From: JAZRGE01 sp045644025
GTDB lineage: Bacteria > Bacillota > Clostridia > Oscillospirales > Acutalibacteraceae
Reading direction: 5' to 3'
DNA: 36,513 bases
Assembly: GCA_045644025.1 (NCBI GenBank)
Contig: JAZRGE010000003.1
Coordinates: forward strand, 1 to 36,513
The notes beneath the pieces are model-generated. The model ran no database searches. It saw only the letters and a list, made by a program, of their open reading frames with translations, and was not told the DNA's origin. Numbering within the stretch: the stretch's first letter is position 1; each line of letters begins with the position of its first letter. Position numbers and translations under genes: made by a program. This document shows, one piece after another, positions 16,527-25,304 of this stretch.

Positions 16527-17423
16527 ATGGCGGCATTCTTCGGTAGCATCGGAAACTTTTTTGTTTCGGTGTGGAACGTGCTTATCTCGCTTATAAGTGG
16601 GTTCGGTGTGTTTGATGTTTTGGATATTGCCATAGTTGCCTTCCTTATCTATAAGGCTATCGAGCTCTTTAGGGAAACCAGAGCCAAGCAGCTCATAAAA
16701 GGTATCTTTTTGGTGCTTGTTGTTTGGGCTTTGGCTCAGTGGCTGGAAATGAACAGTGTTAACTGGCTCATTCAGCAGGTGGCCGATAGCGCACTTGTTG
16801 CTGTTGTAATCATTTTCCATCCCGAAATCCGCCGTGCCTTGGAGGGTATGGGCCGCAGCAATATCGGCCGTGGCTTCTTTAATATCTCCACCCCCGAAGA
16901 AGAAAGGCAGCATATCCTTGCAGGCATTGATGCTGTTTGCCGCGTGGCACCCTCTCTTCAGGAAGAAAAGGTGGGCGCACTTATCGTTTTCGAGAGGGAA
17001 ACAGGCTTGGGCGAGATTATAAACACAGGCACTCTGCTTGCCGCCGAAGCATCCCCCAGCCTTATAGGAAATATTTTCTTCCCCAAATCCCCTTTGCACG
17101 ATGGCGCAATGATAATCCGCTCCGGCCGCATCCAGGCCGCCGGATGTATCCTGCCGCTCACATCGCGCCACGATACCGATAAATCTCTGGGCACACGCCA
17201 CAGAGCCGCCATCGGTATGAGCGAAAATTCCGATGCCGTGGTAGTGGTGGTTTCGGAGGAAACAGGCACGATTTCTATCGCCATAGGCGGAAATCTCACC
17301 CGTAATTACACACCCATCACCCTTAGAGAAGAGCTGAATAAGCTCCTGCTTAAAAATGAGGATGATAATAAAAAAGGTCTGCTTTCCCGCATTAAGAAAA
17401 GCAAGGGAGGCGAGAGAAAATGA
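16527..17423 (+). CDS. cdaA: Diadenylate cyclase CdaA/DacA
   Basis: A membrane-bound cyclase of 298 residues that makes c-di-AMP from two ATP, a messenger controlling potassium and osmolyte uptake and cell-wall balance. Three hydrophobic segments lie in the first ~110 residues; the DAC domain follows, with the catalytic DGA motif (residues 192-194 in LHDGAMII) and RHR motif (224-226 in LGTRHRAAIG) intact. The C-terminus is a basic tail. RBS GGGGAGG. The next gene overlaps by 4 nt (ATGA) and codes its YbbR regulator, the usual arrangement in Firmicutes. Confidence 0.97.
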   Translation: MAAFFGSIGNFFVSVWNVLISLISGFGVFDVLDIAIVAFLIYKAIELFRETRAKQLIKGIFLVLVVWALAQWLEMNSVNWLIQQVADSALVAVVIIFHPEIRRALEGMGRSNIGRGFFNISTPEEERQHILAGIDAVCRVAPSLQEEKVGALIVFERETGLGEIINTGTLLAAEASPSLIGNIFFPKSPLHDGAMIIRSGRIQAAGCILPLTSRHDTDKSLGTRHRAAIGMSENSDAVVVVVSEETGTISIAIGGNLTRNYTPITLREELNKLLLKNEDDNKKGLLSRIKKSKGGERK

Positions 17424-18436
17424 CAATTAAGAACAAAGACGTTTCCCTTTCAAAACTGCTTGAAAATAAAAAAGTGGTTATGACAATCTCTCTCGTCTGT
17501 GCCATTATATTCTGGGGTATTATCAACATAAGTGAGAGCCCCAATATCACCAAGGATATCCACAACGTTCCCGTTAATATCAGCATTAAAGGCACAGCGG
17601 CCGAAAACCTTGGCCTGGATGTTGTGGGCGGCGGTGAGGATAGAACAGTCACAGTCACCGTTTCGGGTCCGCGCTATATTGTGGCAGGCCTTAATGCCGA
17701 TGATATCTATGTCACCGCTTCTATGGACAATGTCACATCTGCGGGCAATCAGCCCATCGCTTTGGTAGCCACCAGGGGAAGCGATAAAATAGGCTACACT
17801 ATTGTGAATATTTCGCCATCCACCATCACCCTGCTTATCGATAATTTCGACACTAAGATCTACGACGTGGAGATAGATGCCCAGGGTGTGCAGGCTGATG
17901 AGACCAAGGGCCTTATTGTGGAAGAAGCTATGTTCTCGGCCGATAAATATGCCAAGCTGCAGGTGAGTGGCCCCAAGACTCAGATGGATAAGCTGGCAAA
18001 GGTTGTGGCCGAAGCCAAAATAAACGCCACCTTGAGCGAAACAAAATCCTTTGACGCCCAGCTTAAGTTTTATGATACCGCAGGCAACGAGATGGATAAA
18101 TCGCTCTTCACCTTTGAGAACCCCACAGTGAGCATCACCGTGCCTATTCTTAAGAGTAAATCGGTGCCCATAAGGGCCACCTTCAAAAATCTGCCCGCCG
18201 AATATGCCGAAAAAAATCCCACCTACGTGTTGGATGTGAAGGCGGTGGTAGTTCACGGCCGTGCCGATCAGGTGGATGCGCTGGAGTTTGTGCCTCTCAC
18301 CGCTATTGATTTCGAGGCTATAAAAGGCGGCAAGACAGAATTTGCATGCACACTGGAGCTGCCCAACGGAATGCACATAGCCGAAGAAAATGCAGTGCAG
18401 GAAGTAAAGGTCAGGATCGTGGAAAATATTAAATAA
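17420..18436 (+). CDS. cdaR: YbbR-domain regulator of diadenylate cyclase (CdaR-like)
   Basis: A 338-residue protein with one N-terminal transmembrane helix (near 17-33, MTISLVCAIIFWGII) and an extracytoplasmic region of about three to four YbbR repeats; examples are the stretches starting NVPVNISIKG, YDVEIDAQG and VPIRATFKN. In Bacillus subtilis YbbR/CdaR binds and modulates CdaA. Its start codon overlaps the cdaA stop, which supports coupled synthesis. In many Firmicutes glmM follows next; here it does not, and a hairpin and an unrelated gene follow. Confidence 0.93.
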   Translation: MTIKNKDVSLSKLLENKKVVMTISLVCAIIFWGIINISESPNITKDIHNVPVNISIKGTAAENLGLDVVGGGEDRTVTVTVSGPRYIVAGLNADDIYVTASMDNVTSAGNQPIALVATRGSDKIGYTIVNISPSTITLLIDNFDTKIYDVEIDAQGVQADETKGLIVEEAMFSADKYAKLQVSGPKTQMDKLAKVVAEAKINATLSETKSFDAQLKFYDTAGNEMDKSLFTFENPTVSITVPILKSKSVPIRATFKNLPAEYAEKNPTYVLDVKAVVVHGRADQVDALEFVPLTAIDFEAIKGGKTEFACTLELPNGMHIAEENAVQEVKVRIVENIK

Positions 18437-18454
18437 AACATAATAATTTAAGCC

Positions 18455-18495
18455 AAAAATCACCTTTTCGAATATTATATAAAGAGGTGATTTTT
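18455..18495 (+). promoter_or_regulatory. Inverted repeat covering the RBS of the next gene
   Basis: AAAAATCACCT (18455-18465) and its exact complement AGGTGATTTTT (18485-18495) enclose a 19-nt AT-rich loop. The downstream arm contains the Shine-Dalgarno GAGGTG of the small membrane-protein gene and ends one base before its ATG at 18497. It can act as a weak terminator of the cdaA-cdaR transcript (stem then T5), as an RBS-masking structure, or both. Confidence 0.6.
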
Positions 18496-18496
18496 G

Positions 18497-18865
18497 ATGA
18501 TTATAGCGGAAATTTTATCCTGCACGGTGCTGTTTCTGCTGGCCACGGTAGGCCTTGCTTTTGCCGTAAGGTGGGTCTGCGGATGGGTGCTCGGAGCTAA
18601 AAGAAAATGTCTGCTTTCGGTGGTGCTGCTAAAGGGAGCCGACACAGAGTTCCTGCTGCGGTGCGCCGTGGGCGTGCACACGGCATGCCCCATAAAAGGG
18701 AGCGGAAAGATATACGCCGTGGATTGCGGGATGGATCTTCAGCAAAGGCAGGTAGCTCAAAGGATAGCCAAGTGCTATCCATGCCTGGAGTTGATCGATG
18801 GCGCAGAGTTTGCCCAAAAGGCGCAGGAAAGGAATTTCCCCGAATATAATTTCAGGCAAAAATGA
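18497..18865 (+). CDS. Small membrane-anchored protein of unknown function
   Basis: I do not recognise this 122-residue protein. One long hydrophobic segment (about residues 2-33) is followed by a basic AKRKC and a soluble cytoplasm-sized domain of about 85 residues with six cysteines, including KCYPCLEL, plus a moderately charged end. ATG at 18497 has GAGGTG 7 nt upstream; TTG at 18494 is in frame but lies within the inverted repeat. It ends 13 nt before recD2, so it probably shares that transcript. The conserved position between ybbR and recD2 could be tested in relatives. Confidence 0.7.
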   Translation: MIIAEILSCTVLFLLATVGLAFAVRWVCGWVLGAKRKCLLSVVLLKGADTEFLLRCAVGVHTACPIKGSGKIYAVDCGMDLQQRQVAQRIAKCYPCLELIDGAEFAQKAQERNFPEYNFRQK

Positions 18866-18878
18866 ACGGAGAAAGGCT

Positions 18879-21071
18879 ATGGAAGAGACTCTTCGCGGCC
18901 GAATAGAACATATAATATTTAAGAGTAAGGACAGCGGCTTCGCTGTCCTTGAATTGATGACCGAAAACGGCCGAGAGACCGCCGCAGGCGATGCGGGCGA
19001 AGTCTCTGTTGGAGATGAGGTGGAGCTTTACGGCGCCTATACCGATCACCCAACCTACGGCGTGCAGTTTTCGGTCAAATTTTGTGCTCCTGCCCGCCCC
19101 GAGACTACCGTGGCAATCCTGCGATATCTTTGCAATCAAGGAATAAAGGGTGTGGGCCCTGCCACAGCTCGCCGAATCGTGGAGCGTTTCGGAAGCGAGA
19201 CTCTCAACGTGATAGAAAACGACCCGGAGGCTCTCACTGCCGTGCGGGGCATAAGTCACGGCAAGGCAATGGCTATAAGTGAAGATTTTAAGAACACGTT
19301 TAGTGCCGCAGGAGTAGTGCTTAGTCTCCGAAATCTGGGCTTTGCCAAGGAAGAAAGCCTTAAGATATATAAGGTGCTGGGGGATGCCGCAGGAGATATG
19401 GTGAGCCGCAACCCCTATATTATTTGCAGCGGTGCCATAGGTTTGCCCTTTGAAAAGGCCGAATCTGCAGCGGCGGTATTGCACCATCCCTCCAACAGCA
19501 ACTTCCGCCTTGGAGCAGGTATCGAATGGGTGCTTCGCCATAATCTGGCTAATGGACATACCTGCCTGCCAAGCACAAAGCTGCTGGCCGTGGCCGATAG
19601 GCTTCTTGGCGTGGGGCAGGATGCTCTGCTTGTGGCACTTGATGAGCTTCTGGAGCAAAAAAGGGTGATCAAGGAAGTTCTGGGAGAAGAAATGATATTT
19701 CTGCCCGAAATGTATGCGGCCGAAAGCTATATTGCAAATCGGCTCAGCCTTATAATGCAGCGAGCCGATAAAAAGGATATTCTCACCGATACTGAGCTTT
19801 ATACTTTGGAAAAGGAAAGCGGTATGCAATATTCCCAAGGGCAAAAGGAAGCGGTGAGGATGGCCGTGGAAAGCGGCCTGCTTATTCTCACGGGCGGCCC
19901 GGGCACGGGCAAGACCACCGTGATAAAAGCCATAATCAGTGCGCTGGGAAACCGAAATATGAAGATAGAATTAGCCGCCCCCACAGGCCGCGCGGCCAAG
20001 CGAATGGAAGAACTTTGCGGCCATAGTGCACGCACTATCCACCGCCTGCTGGAGGTGGAATTCGGCGAAGAAGACAGAACCCTCTTCCGCCGCAACGAGC
20101 GTGATATGCTGGATTGCGATGCCGTGATAATCGACGAAGTCTCTATGGTGGATTCCACCCTTTTCTGCGCCCTGCTTAAGGCGATCCCCATGGGCTGCAA
20201 GATAATCCTTGTGGGAGATTCCGATCAGCTTCCCAGTGTGGGAGCGGGCAATGTGCTGGCCGATCTTATCGGCAGCGGTCTGTTGCCCTGCGTGGCTCTT
20301 AAGGAGGTTTTTCGCCAGGCGGCCGAGAGCCTTATTGTGCGCAATGCTCATGCAATAATCGGCGGAAATAACCCTGTTTACAACGAAAAAGGCGGCGATT
20401 TCTTTTTGGTGAAGGCCGCCAACCCCGTTGTGGCCGCTCGCACCGTGCGAGATCTTGTGGCCACAAGGTTGCCCGAGGCCTACGGTTTTGCGGCCGATGA
20501 TATTCAGGTGCTTTGCCCCTCTAGGCTTAATGAAAACGGCACTCTGCGGCTTAATAATATTATTCAGCAGCAGTTGAATCCCCCGAAAGAGGGAGAACCT
20601 GAAATCCGCATGAAGGATTTCACTCTGCGCGTGGGGGATAGGGTGATGCAGGTGAAGAACAACTACGACATCTGCTGGGTGAAAGACGATGGCGAAGAAG
20701 GCTGTGGTATCTTCAACGGCGATATCGGTTGCATCGAAAGCATAGACCCCTCGAGCGGCACGGCAAGGATAAGATTTGCCGATTGCACAGCCGAATATTT
20801 TGGTGATGAAATTGCCCAATTGGAGCCTGCCTGGGCTATCACCATTCACAAAAGCCAAGGTAGCGAATACGAATGTGTTATCCTGCCGCTTATCGATGCT
20901 CCTCAAAAACTGCGATATCGCAATCTGCTCTACACGGCTGTAACCCGAGCCAAGAGCCTTATATGCGTGGTGGGTAGTGAGCAGGTTATAGAAAGCATGA
21001 TAGCCAACGACCGCAAAACTCTGCGCTACACCGGCTTAAAGGAAATGGTAAGGAAAATTGAAGGTAGATAA
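18879..21071 (+). CDS. recD2: RecD2-type SF1B DNA helicase
   Basis: A 5'-3' DNA helicase of 730 residues, the RecD-like enzyme of bacteria lacking RecBC; it acts in repair and fork maintenance. The N-terminal OB-like domain (GRIEHIIFKSKDSGFAVLE) precedes a helix-hairpin-helix region (YLCNQGIKGVGPATARRI near 89-106). The motor has Walker A GGPGTGKTT (Lys345), Walker B-type DEVSMVD (Asp419, Glu420), the VGDSDQLPSVG motif and C-terminal motifs TIHKSQGSEY and YTAVTRAKS. Start: ATG at 18879 behind GGAGAAAGG; the frame is open upstream to 18798 but that would overlap the preceding gene. Confidence 0.96.
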   Translation: MEETLRGRIEHIIFKSKDSGFAVLELMTENGRETAAGDAGEVSVGDEVELYGAYTDHPTYGVQFSVKFCAPARPETTVAILRYLCNQGIKGVGPATARRIVERFGSETLNVIENDPEALTAVRGISHGKAMAISEDFKNTFSAAGVVLSLRNLGFAKEESLKIYKVLGDAAGDMVSRNPYIICSGAIGLPFEKAESAAAVLHHPSNSNFRLGAGIEWVLRHNLANGHTCLPSTKLLAVADRLLGVGQDALLVALDELLEQKRVIKEVLGEEMIFLPEMYAAESYIANRLSLIMQRADKKDILTDTELYTLEKESGMQYSQGQKEAVRMAVESGLLILTGGPGTGKTTVIKAIISALGNRNMKIELAAPTGRAAKRMEELCGHSARTIHRLLEVEFGEEDRTLFRRNERDMLDCDAVIIDEVSMVDSTLFCALLKAIPMGCKIILVGDSDQLPSVGAGNVLADLIGSGLLPCVALKEVFRQAAESLIVRNAHAIIGGNNPVYNEKGGDFFLVKAANPVVAARTVRDLVATRLPEAYGFAADDIQVLCPSRLNENGTLRLNNIIQQQLNPPKEGEPEIRMKDFTLRVGDRVMQVKNNYDICWVKDDGEEGCGIFNGDIGCIESIDPSSGTARIRFADCTAEYFGDEIAQLEPAWAITIHKSQGSEYECVILPLIDAPQKLRYRNLLYTAVTRAKSLICVVGSEQVIESMIANDRKTLRYTGLKEMVRKIEGR

Positions 21072-21756
21072 GATATTAAGCTACTTATCGGCCGCCGTGT
21101 TCCCCGAAAAGTGTGTTTGTTGCGGCCGTATTATAGATCATAGTGGCGCTTGCCGCGGATGTGATGCGCTTATGCCTCGCACGCCGAAGAATGGATGCAG
21201 GGCCTGCGGCCAGGCGATAGGCGAGTGCGAATGCTGGCGCTTTGATTCAAAAATCGATGGCTTTGCCGCCCCGTTTTACAACGAAGGTCGCGGCAAGAAT
21301 GCAATGTATAATTTTAAGCTCAACGAAGCAATCTCGGCATCGGAATATTTTGCGGGATATATGGTGAGCGTTTTTAGGGAAAGATTTCCCGATATAGAGA
21401 TAGATTTTGTCTGCTGTGTTCCCGATGCCCACAGAAGCAGATATAAGCGCAGTTATTATTCGGCCTATGAGCTGGCCAAGGCGGTAGCAGCCATTATGGA
21501 TAAGCCGTTTCGCCCCAACACGATAATCCAGATAAGATCCAATTTGCCGCAGCACACCCTGGATATGAGATCCAGAATAGAAAACGTGAAGGGTATCTAT
21601 AAGGTGAATGCTGATATAAATGGCAAGAATGTGCTTGTGGTGGATGATATCCGCACAAGCGGAGCCACGCTCAACGAGTGCTGCAAAATGCTTAAGAAGG
21701 CCAAGGCAAAATCGGCTTTTGCACTCAGCGCCGTGTTGGGCAGAAATTTACAATAA
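21058..21756 (+). CDS. comF: ComF family phosphoribosyltransferase-like protein
   Basis: A 232-residue ComF homologue. The N-terminus has paired cysteines of a zinc ribbon (CVCCG near 20, CRGC near 33, CRACG near 47, CEC near 54). The C-terminus is a PRTase fold with VLVVDDIRTSGAT near 196-208, the PRPP-binding loop, preceded by QHTLDMRSRIENVKG as in ComFC. ComF acts with the ComFA helicase in DNA uptake where competence exists; its enzymatic substrate is not known. The start is TTG at 21058 inside the recD2 end, with AAGGA 5 nt upstream, giving a 14-nt overlap. Confidence 0.9.
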   Translation: MKVDKILSYLSAAVFPEKCVCCGRIIDHSGACRGCDALMPRTPKNGCRACGQAIGECECWRFDSKIDGFAAPFYNEGRGKNAMYNFKLNEAISASEYFAGYMVSVFRERFPDIEIDFVCCVPDAHRSRYKRSYYSAYELAKAVAAIMDKPFRPNTIIQIRSNLPQHTLDMRSRIENVKGIYKVNADINGKNVLVVDDIRTSGATLNECCKMLKKAKAKSAFALSAVLGRNLQ

Positions 21757-21784
21757 TTTTGTTTTTAATCCTGATGCTTTGTGA

Positions 21785-21790
21785 TATAAT
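21785..21790 (+). promoter_or_regulatory. Possible -10 element before the M16 protease pair
   Basis: A good TATAAT preceded by GTGA lies 24 nt before the ATG at 21814. No convincing -35 is seen at 17 nt; an extended -10 promoter with a T-rich -35 (TTTTTA at 21762) is possible. Confidence 0.4.
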
Positions 21791-21813
21791 AAGCTTTGGA
21801 AGGAGCGGAAAAT

Positions 21814-23085
21814 ATGGAAACCATTCAGCTTACAGATTCAGCCAAGTTGCTGTTTATAAAAAACGATAGATTTAAGACTACCCGCATCACGGTGAATTTT
21901 TATATGCCTTTGGAATACGATCTGTATTCCGAGATCGCTATGCTGCCCTTTTTTCTCACCAGCTGCTGCAGGAAGCATCCCACTCCCGCTCTGCTCACTA
22001 AGCATCTGAACGAGCTTTATGGCTCGGTGCTCTCGGCCACCGCCGAAAAGTTGGGTGATAACCGCCGCGTAGGCTTCACTATTTCGGCGCTGGATGATAA
22101 GTTTTCCATTGATGGCTCCAAGCCTATGGAAGAAGCGGCCAAGCTGCTTTGCGATGTGATATTTGATCCTTCCGTGGAAAACGGTGAATTTTTGGACGTG
22201 GATTTCCAGAGAGAAAAGCGCCTTTTCTGCGAGCTTGTGGAATCCGAAAAGAACGATAAGCGTCAGTATGCCCGCACAAGGCTGGAAAACGAGATGTTTA
22301 ATGATTCCCCTTATGGCCTGGCCGAGCTGGGCAGCATAGAGAGCGCCCGCGCAATAACAAAGCAGGGGCTTTTTGCCGCCTGGCAGAAAATGCTGAAAGA
22401 AGGAAACATCGGCATAAATATCGTGGGTGCGGCTGTTCCCGAGAAGTTTGTGGAAGATATAAAAGCCCGCCTGGCATCGGTTGAGCGCACTCCTGCTCAG
22501 CTTAACTACGATAGTGAGCAGCTGATTGAAGGCGATCTTAAGTTTGCCGAGGATAGAGAGGATATCACTCAAGGCAAGCTTTGCATTGGCCTTGTTGCCC
22601 CCGGCGGCGAGAACGAAGCCGAAAGAGCGGCTATGACTATGGCCAACGATCTTTTGGGTGGCGGCACCTATTCTAAGTTGTTCACGGTTGTGCGCGAGCA
22701 GCTTCATCTTTGCTATTATTGTGCGGCACGTATCAGCCGCCTTAAGGGATATATGGTGATCGATAGCGGTGTGGAATCCGAAAATGCCGATAAGGCAAAA
22801 GAAGAGATCCTGCGCCAGCTGGAAGAGATCAAGGCAGGCAATTTCTCGGATGAAGATATTTCTTCTTCCAAGAAATCCCTTTGCAACGCGGTGAAGACAG
22901 CCGAAGACACCGCATCCGTGATGGATAGATGGTATGCTTCCCGTTTTCTGGATGATTCTCCTGCTTCCCCTGCAGAATATAGGGCTTCTATCACCAACGT
23001 TAGCCGCGAAGAAATTATTCGTGCTGCAGCCAAAATCAAACCCCACACCGTCTATTATATGCTGCCTAAGGAGGAAGAGAAATGA
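21814..23085 (+). CDS. M16-family protein, YmfF type (no zinc motif)
   Basis: A 423-residue M16 fold protein resembling YmfF. It lacks the HxxEH zinc motif at the expected N-terminal position, where the sequence reads LPFFLTSCCRKH, so it is probably a non-catalytic partner, as in two-subunit M16 proteases. The C-terminal half has the conserved GGTYSKLFTVVREQLHLCYY block that helps shape the substrate site in the partner. In Bacillus the ymfF-ymfH pair is adjacent, and databases link such pairs to EF-P modification or peptide processing; direct function is unsettled. ATG at 21814 has AGGAG 8 nt upstream; the frame opens at 21796 but that codon precedes the RBS. The next gene overlaps by 4 nt. 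Confidence 0.88.
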   Translation: METIQLTDSAKLLFIKNDRFKTTRITVNFYMPLEYDLYSEIAMLPFFLTSCCRKHPTPALLTKHLNELYGSVLSATAEKLGDNRRVGFTISALDDKFSIDGSKPMEEAAKLLCDVIFDPSVENGEFLDVDFQREKRLFCELVESEKNDKRQYARTRLENEMFNDSPYGLAELGSIESARAITKQGLFAAWQKMLKEGNIGINIVGAAVPEKFVEDIKARLASVERTPAQLNYDSEQLIEGDLKFAEDREDITQGKLCIGLVAPGGENEAERAAMTMANDLLGGGTYSKLFTVVREQLHLCYYCAARISRLKGYMVIDSGVESENADKAKEEILRQLEEIKAGNFSDEDISSSKKSLCNAVKTAEDTASVMDRWYASRFLDDSPASPAEYRASITNVSREEIIRAAAKIKPHTVYYMLPKEEEK

Positions 23086-24356
23086 AGGTAGAAAACTATA
23101 AAAGCAGCTTTCTCTCCGAATCCTATTCCGTGGCCACAATGGATAACGGACTTAAGATATATGTGCTCAGCAAGGAAGGCTATGCTTCAACTTATGCCGT
23201 GTTTGGCACAAAGTACGGCTCTGTTAATATTAAATTCCGCACCGATAAGGATAAGGAATTCATAGAAGTCCCTGCAGGCATTGCCCACTTTTTGGAGCAC
23301 AAGCTTTTCGAGAGTGAGGAAGGGGACGCCTTTGCGAAATTTGCCCGCACCGGTGCCTATGCCAACGCCTACACCTCTTTCGACAGAACGGGATATCTCT
23401 TCTCCTGCACGGAAGAATTTGAGGCCAATCTCACCCATCTGCTTTCCTTTGTGAGCGATCCTTATTTTACCGAAGAGACTGTGGCCAAGGAGCAGGGCAT
23501 TATCGGCCAGGAGATAAAGATGTACGACGACAGCCCCGATTGGAGAGTTTTCTTCAACCTACTCACGTCGGTCTATCATAATCATCCCGTGCGCACCGAT
23601 ATTGCAGGCACGGTTGAATCTATTGCCGAGATCACCCCTGAGCTGCTCTACGATTGCTACAACACTTTTTATCATCCGTCCAACATGTATCTTTGTGTGG
23701 TGGGCAACGTTAAGGCCGAGGATGTTTTTGCCATCGCCGAAAAGTGCATCACCACTAAGGGCACTCAGAATATAGAAAACTACACTCCCCACGAGCCCGA
23801 GGAAGTCTGCCAAGAATACTGCGTGCAGCAGTTGGATGTGGCAAAGCCGCTTTTTGCTTTGGGCTTTAAGCAGGATCCAAACGTGGCCGCCACCCCCAAA
23901 GCCAGAGTGGCAACCGAGCTTTTGCTGGAAATAATGTCGGGCCATTCCTCCGAACTCTACACAAAGCTTTTGGAAGAAAACCTTGTTAATCCCGAATTTT
24001 CATTTGAACACTTTACGGGAAGCGGATATTCGGTTATAATATTCTCGGGTGAATCCTCCGATCCGCAAGCCGTGGCCCAAAGGATAAAGGATGAAGTGGC
24101 TGCTTTGGCTTCTCGCGGAATAGATAAGGATGCCTTCCAGCGCATAAAAAGGAAGAACTTCGGCCAGACTGTGATGATGTTCAACAGCGTGGAAGGCCTT
24201 TCCTCCGCACTCACGGAATGTGCCATCCGCGGCGAAGAGCTTTTTGATTTTGAGAAAATCTATAATTCTATCAGCGAGCAGGATCTTTTGGATGTGCTTG
24301 CCACAATGAAGGCAGAGCGCACGGCCCTTTCGGTGATAGAGCCTAAGGAGCGATAA
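23082..24356 (+). CDS. M16-family zinc protease, YmfH type (catalytic subunit)
   Basis: A 424-residue M16 peptidase. The inverted zinc motif HFLEH is at residues 69-73 (His69, Glu72 as general base, His73), and the third ligand is probably Glu144 in GQEIKMYDD, with Glu137 one turn before it. The start overlaps the previous stop as ATGA, supporting equal synthesis with the non-catalytic partner; together they probably form a heterodimeric cytoplasmic protease. No signal peptide is seen. The pair is followed after 2 nt by lgt, so all three share a transcript. Confidence 0.93.
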   Translation: MKVENYKSSFLSESYSVATMDNGLKIYVLSKEGYASTYAVFGTKYGSVNIKFRTDKDKEFIEVPAGIAHFLEHKLFESEEGDAFAKFARTGAYANAYTSFDRTGYLFSCTEEFEANLTHLLSFVSDPYFTEETVAKEQGIIGQEIKMYDDSPDWRVFFNLLTSVYHNHPVRTDIAGTVESIAEITPELLYDCYNTFYHPSNMYLCVVGNVKAEDVFAIAEKCITTKGTQNIENYTPHEPEEVCQEYCVQQLDVAKPLFALGFKQDPNVAATPKARVATELLLEIMSGHSSELYTKLLEENLVNPEFSFEHFTGSGYSVIIFSGESSDPQAVAQRIKDEVAALASRGIDKDAFQRIKRKNFGQTVMMFNSVEGLSSALTECAIRGEELFDFEKIYNSISEQDLLDVLATMKAERTALSVIEPKER

Positions 24357-24358
24357 AA

Positions 24359-25291
24359 ATGCACCAGAACGTTTCCATTTTCGGCCTGCAATTTAATATA
24401 GACCCTGTGGCCTTCACCATACCCGGCCTTGGATGGGATGTTTATTGGTATGGCGTGATTATCGCCACAGGCTTTGTTCTGGCCCTTGTTTATGCCTATT
24501 TCAACGTGAAGAGGTTTGGGCTGGATGTAGATAAGGTTATCGACGTTGTGCTCGTGGCCGCTCCCGTGGCCGTTCTGTGCGCCAGGCTCTATTATGTGCT
24601 CTTTGATGGCGAAAAGGCCACAAGCATTAAGGATGTGTTTAATTTCTCGGGCGGTGGATTTCAAGGCCTTGCCATCTACGGCGCTGTTATCGGCGCTCTG
24701 CTTTCGGGCTTTTTGATGTGCAAGATCCGCAAGGTGAACGTGCTGGATATGTTTGATCTCGCCGCCATCGGATTTCTTATCGGCCAGGGCGTGGGCCGCT
24801 GGGGCAACTTTATGAACCAAGAGGCCTTTGGCGCCAACACCACCCTGCCTTGGGGAATGTATAGCGACACAGTACATAACTATTTGGTGGCCAATCAGGA
24901 ATCTTTGGCCGCCGCAGGAATTTCGGTGGATCCCAATATGGCGGTGCACCCCTGCTTCCTTTATGAATTTATCTGGTGCGGCATAGGCGTTCTGCTGCTT
25001 CATCTTTTAAGCCGCAAGCGCCGCTTTAAGGGCCAGCTTATTCTTTCCTATGGCGCTTGGTATGGCACAGGCCGCTTCTTTATTGAAGGTTTAAGATTGG
25101 ATAGCCTTATGCTGGGCGCTCATATCAGGGTGTCGCAGCTGCTGTCGGGTCTGGCTGTGGTGATTTGTCTTGTGCTGATAGGTGTGCTGTGGAAGAGAAG
25201 CACCAAGAATAAGGCAACAGAGGATTACGTTCCGATGTTTGATAAAAACGATATAGATGAGCTTTTGGGCGAAACCCAAGGCAACGAATAA
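24359..25291 (+). CDS. lgt: Prolipoprotein diacylglyceryl transferase
   Basis: A membrane enzyme of 310 residues with about seven segments. It transfers diacylglycerol from phosphatidylglycerol to the lipobox cysteine of prelipoproteins. Signature stretches: VYWYGVIIATGF near 28-39, GGGFQGLAIYGAVIGA near 99-114 (Gram-positive version with Tyr in place of the His seen in proteobacteria) and GRWGNFMNQEAFG near 143-155, whose Arg is catalytic, plus the YEF and GRFFIEGLR motifs in the second half. RBS AAGGAGCG. A natural client is the YD-repeat lipoprotein at 2687-3472. Confidence 0.96.
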   Translation: MHQNVSIFGLQFNIDPVAFTIPGLGWDVYWYGVIIATGFVLALVYAYFNVKRFGLDVDKVIDVVLVAAPVAVLCARLYYVLFDGEKATSIKDVFNFSGGGFQGLAIYGAVIGALLSGFLMCKIRKVNVLDMFDLAAIGFLIGQGVGRWGNFMNQEAFGANTTLPWGMYSDTVHNYLVANQESLAAAGISVDPNMAVHPCFLYEFIWCGIGVLLLHLLSRKRRFKGQLILSYGAWYGTGRFFIEGLRLDSLMLGAHIRVSQLLSGLAVVICLVLIGVLWKRSTKNKATEDYVPMFDKNDIDELLGETQGNE

Positions 25292-25304
25292 GGCGGGTGA
25301 AGAT

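Noticed and set aside
21838..23139. A 433-codon minus-strand frame opposite the first M16 gene
   Set aside because: Same codon-usage artefact; the plus-strand frame has a conserved family match, an RBS and coupling to the next gene.
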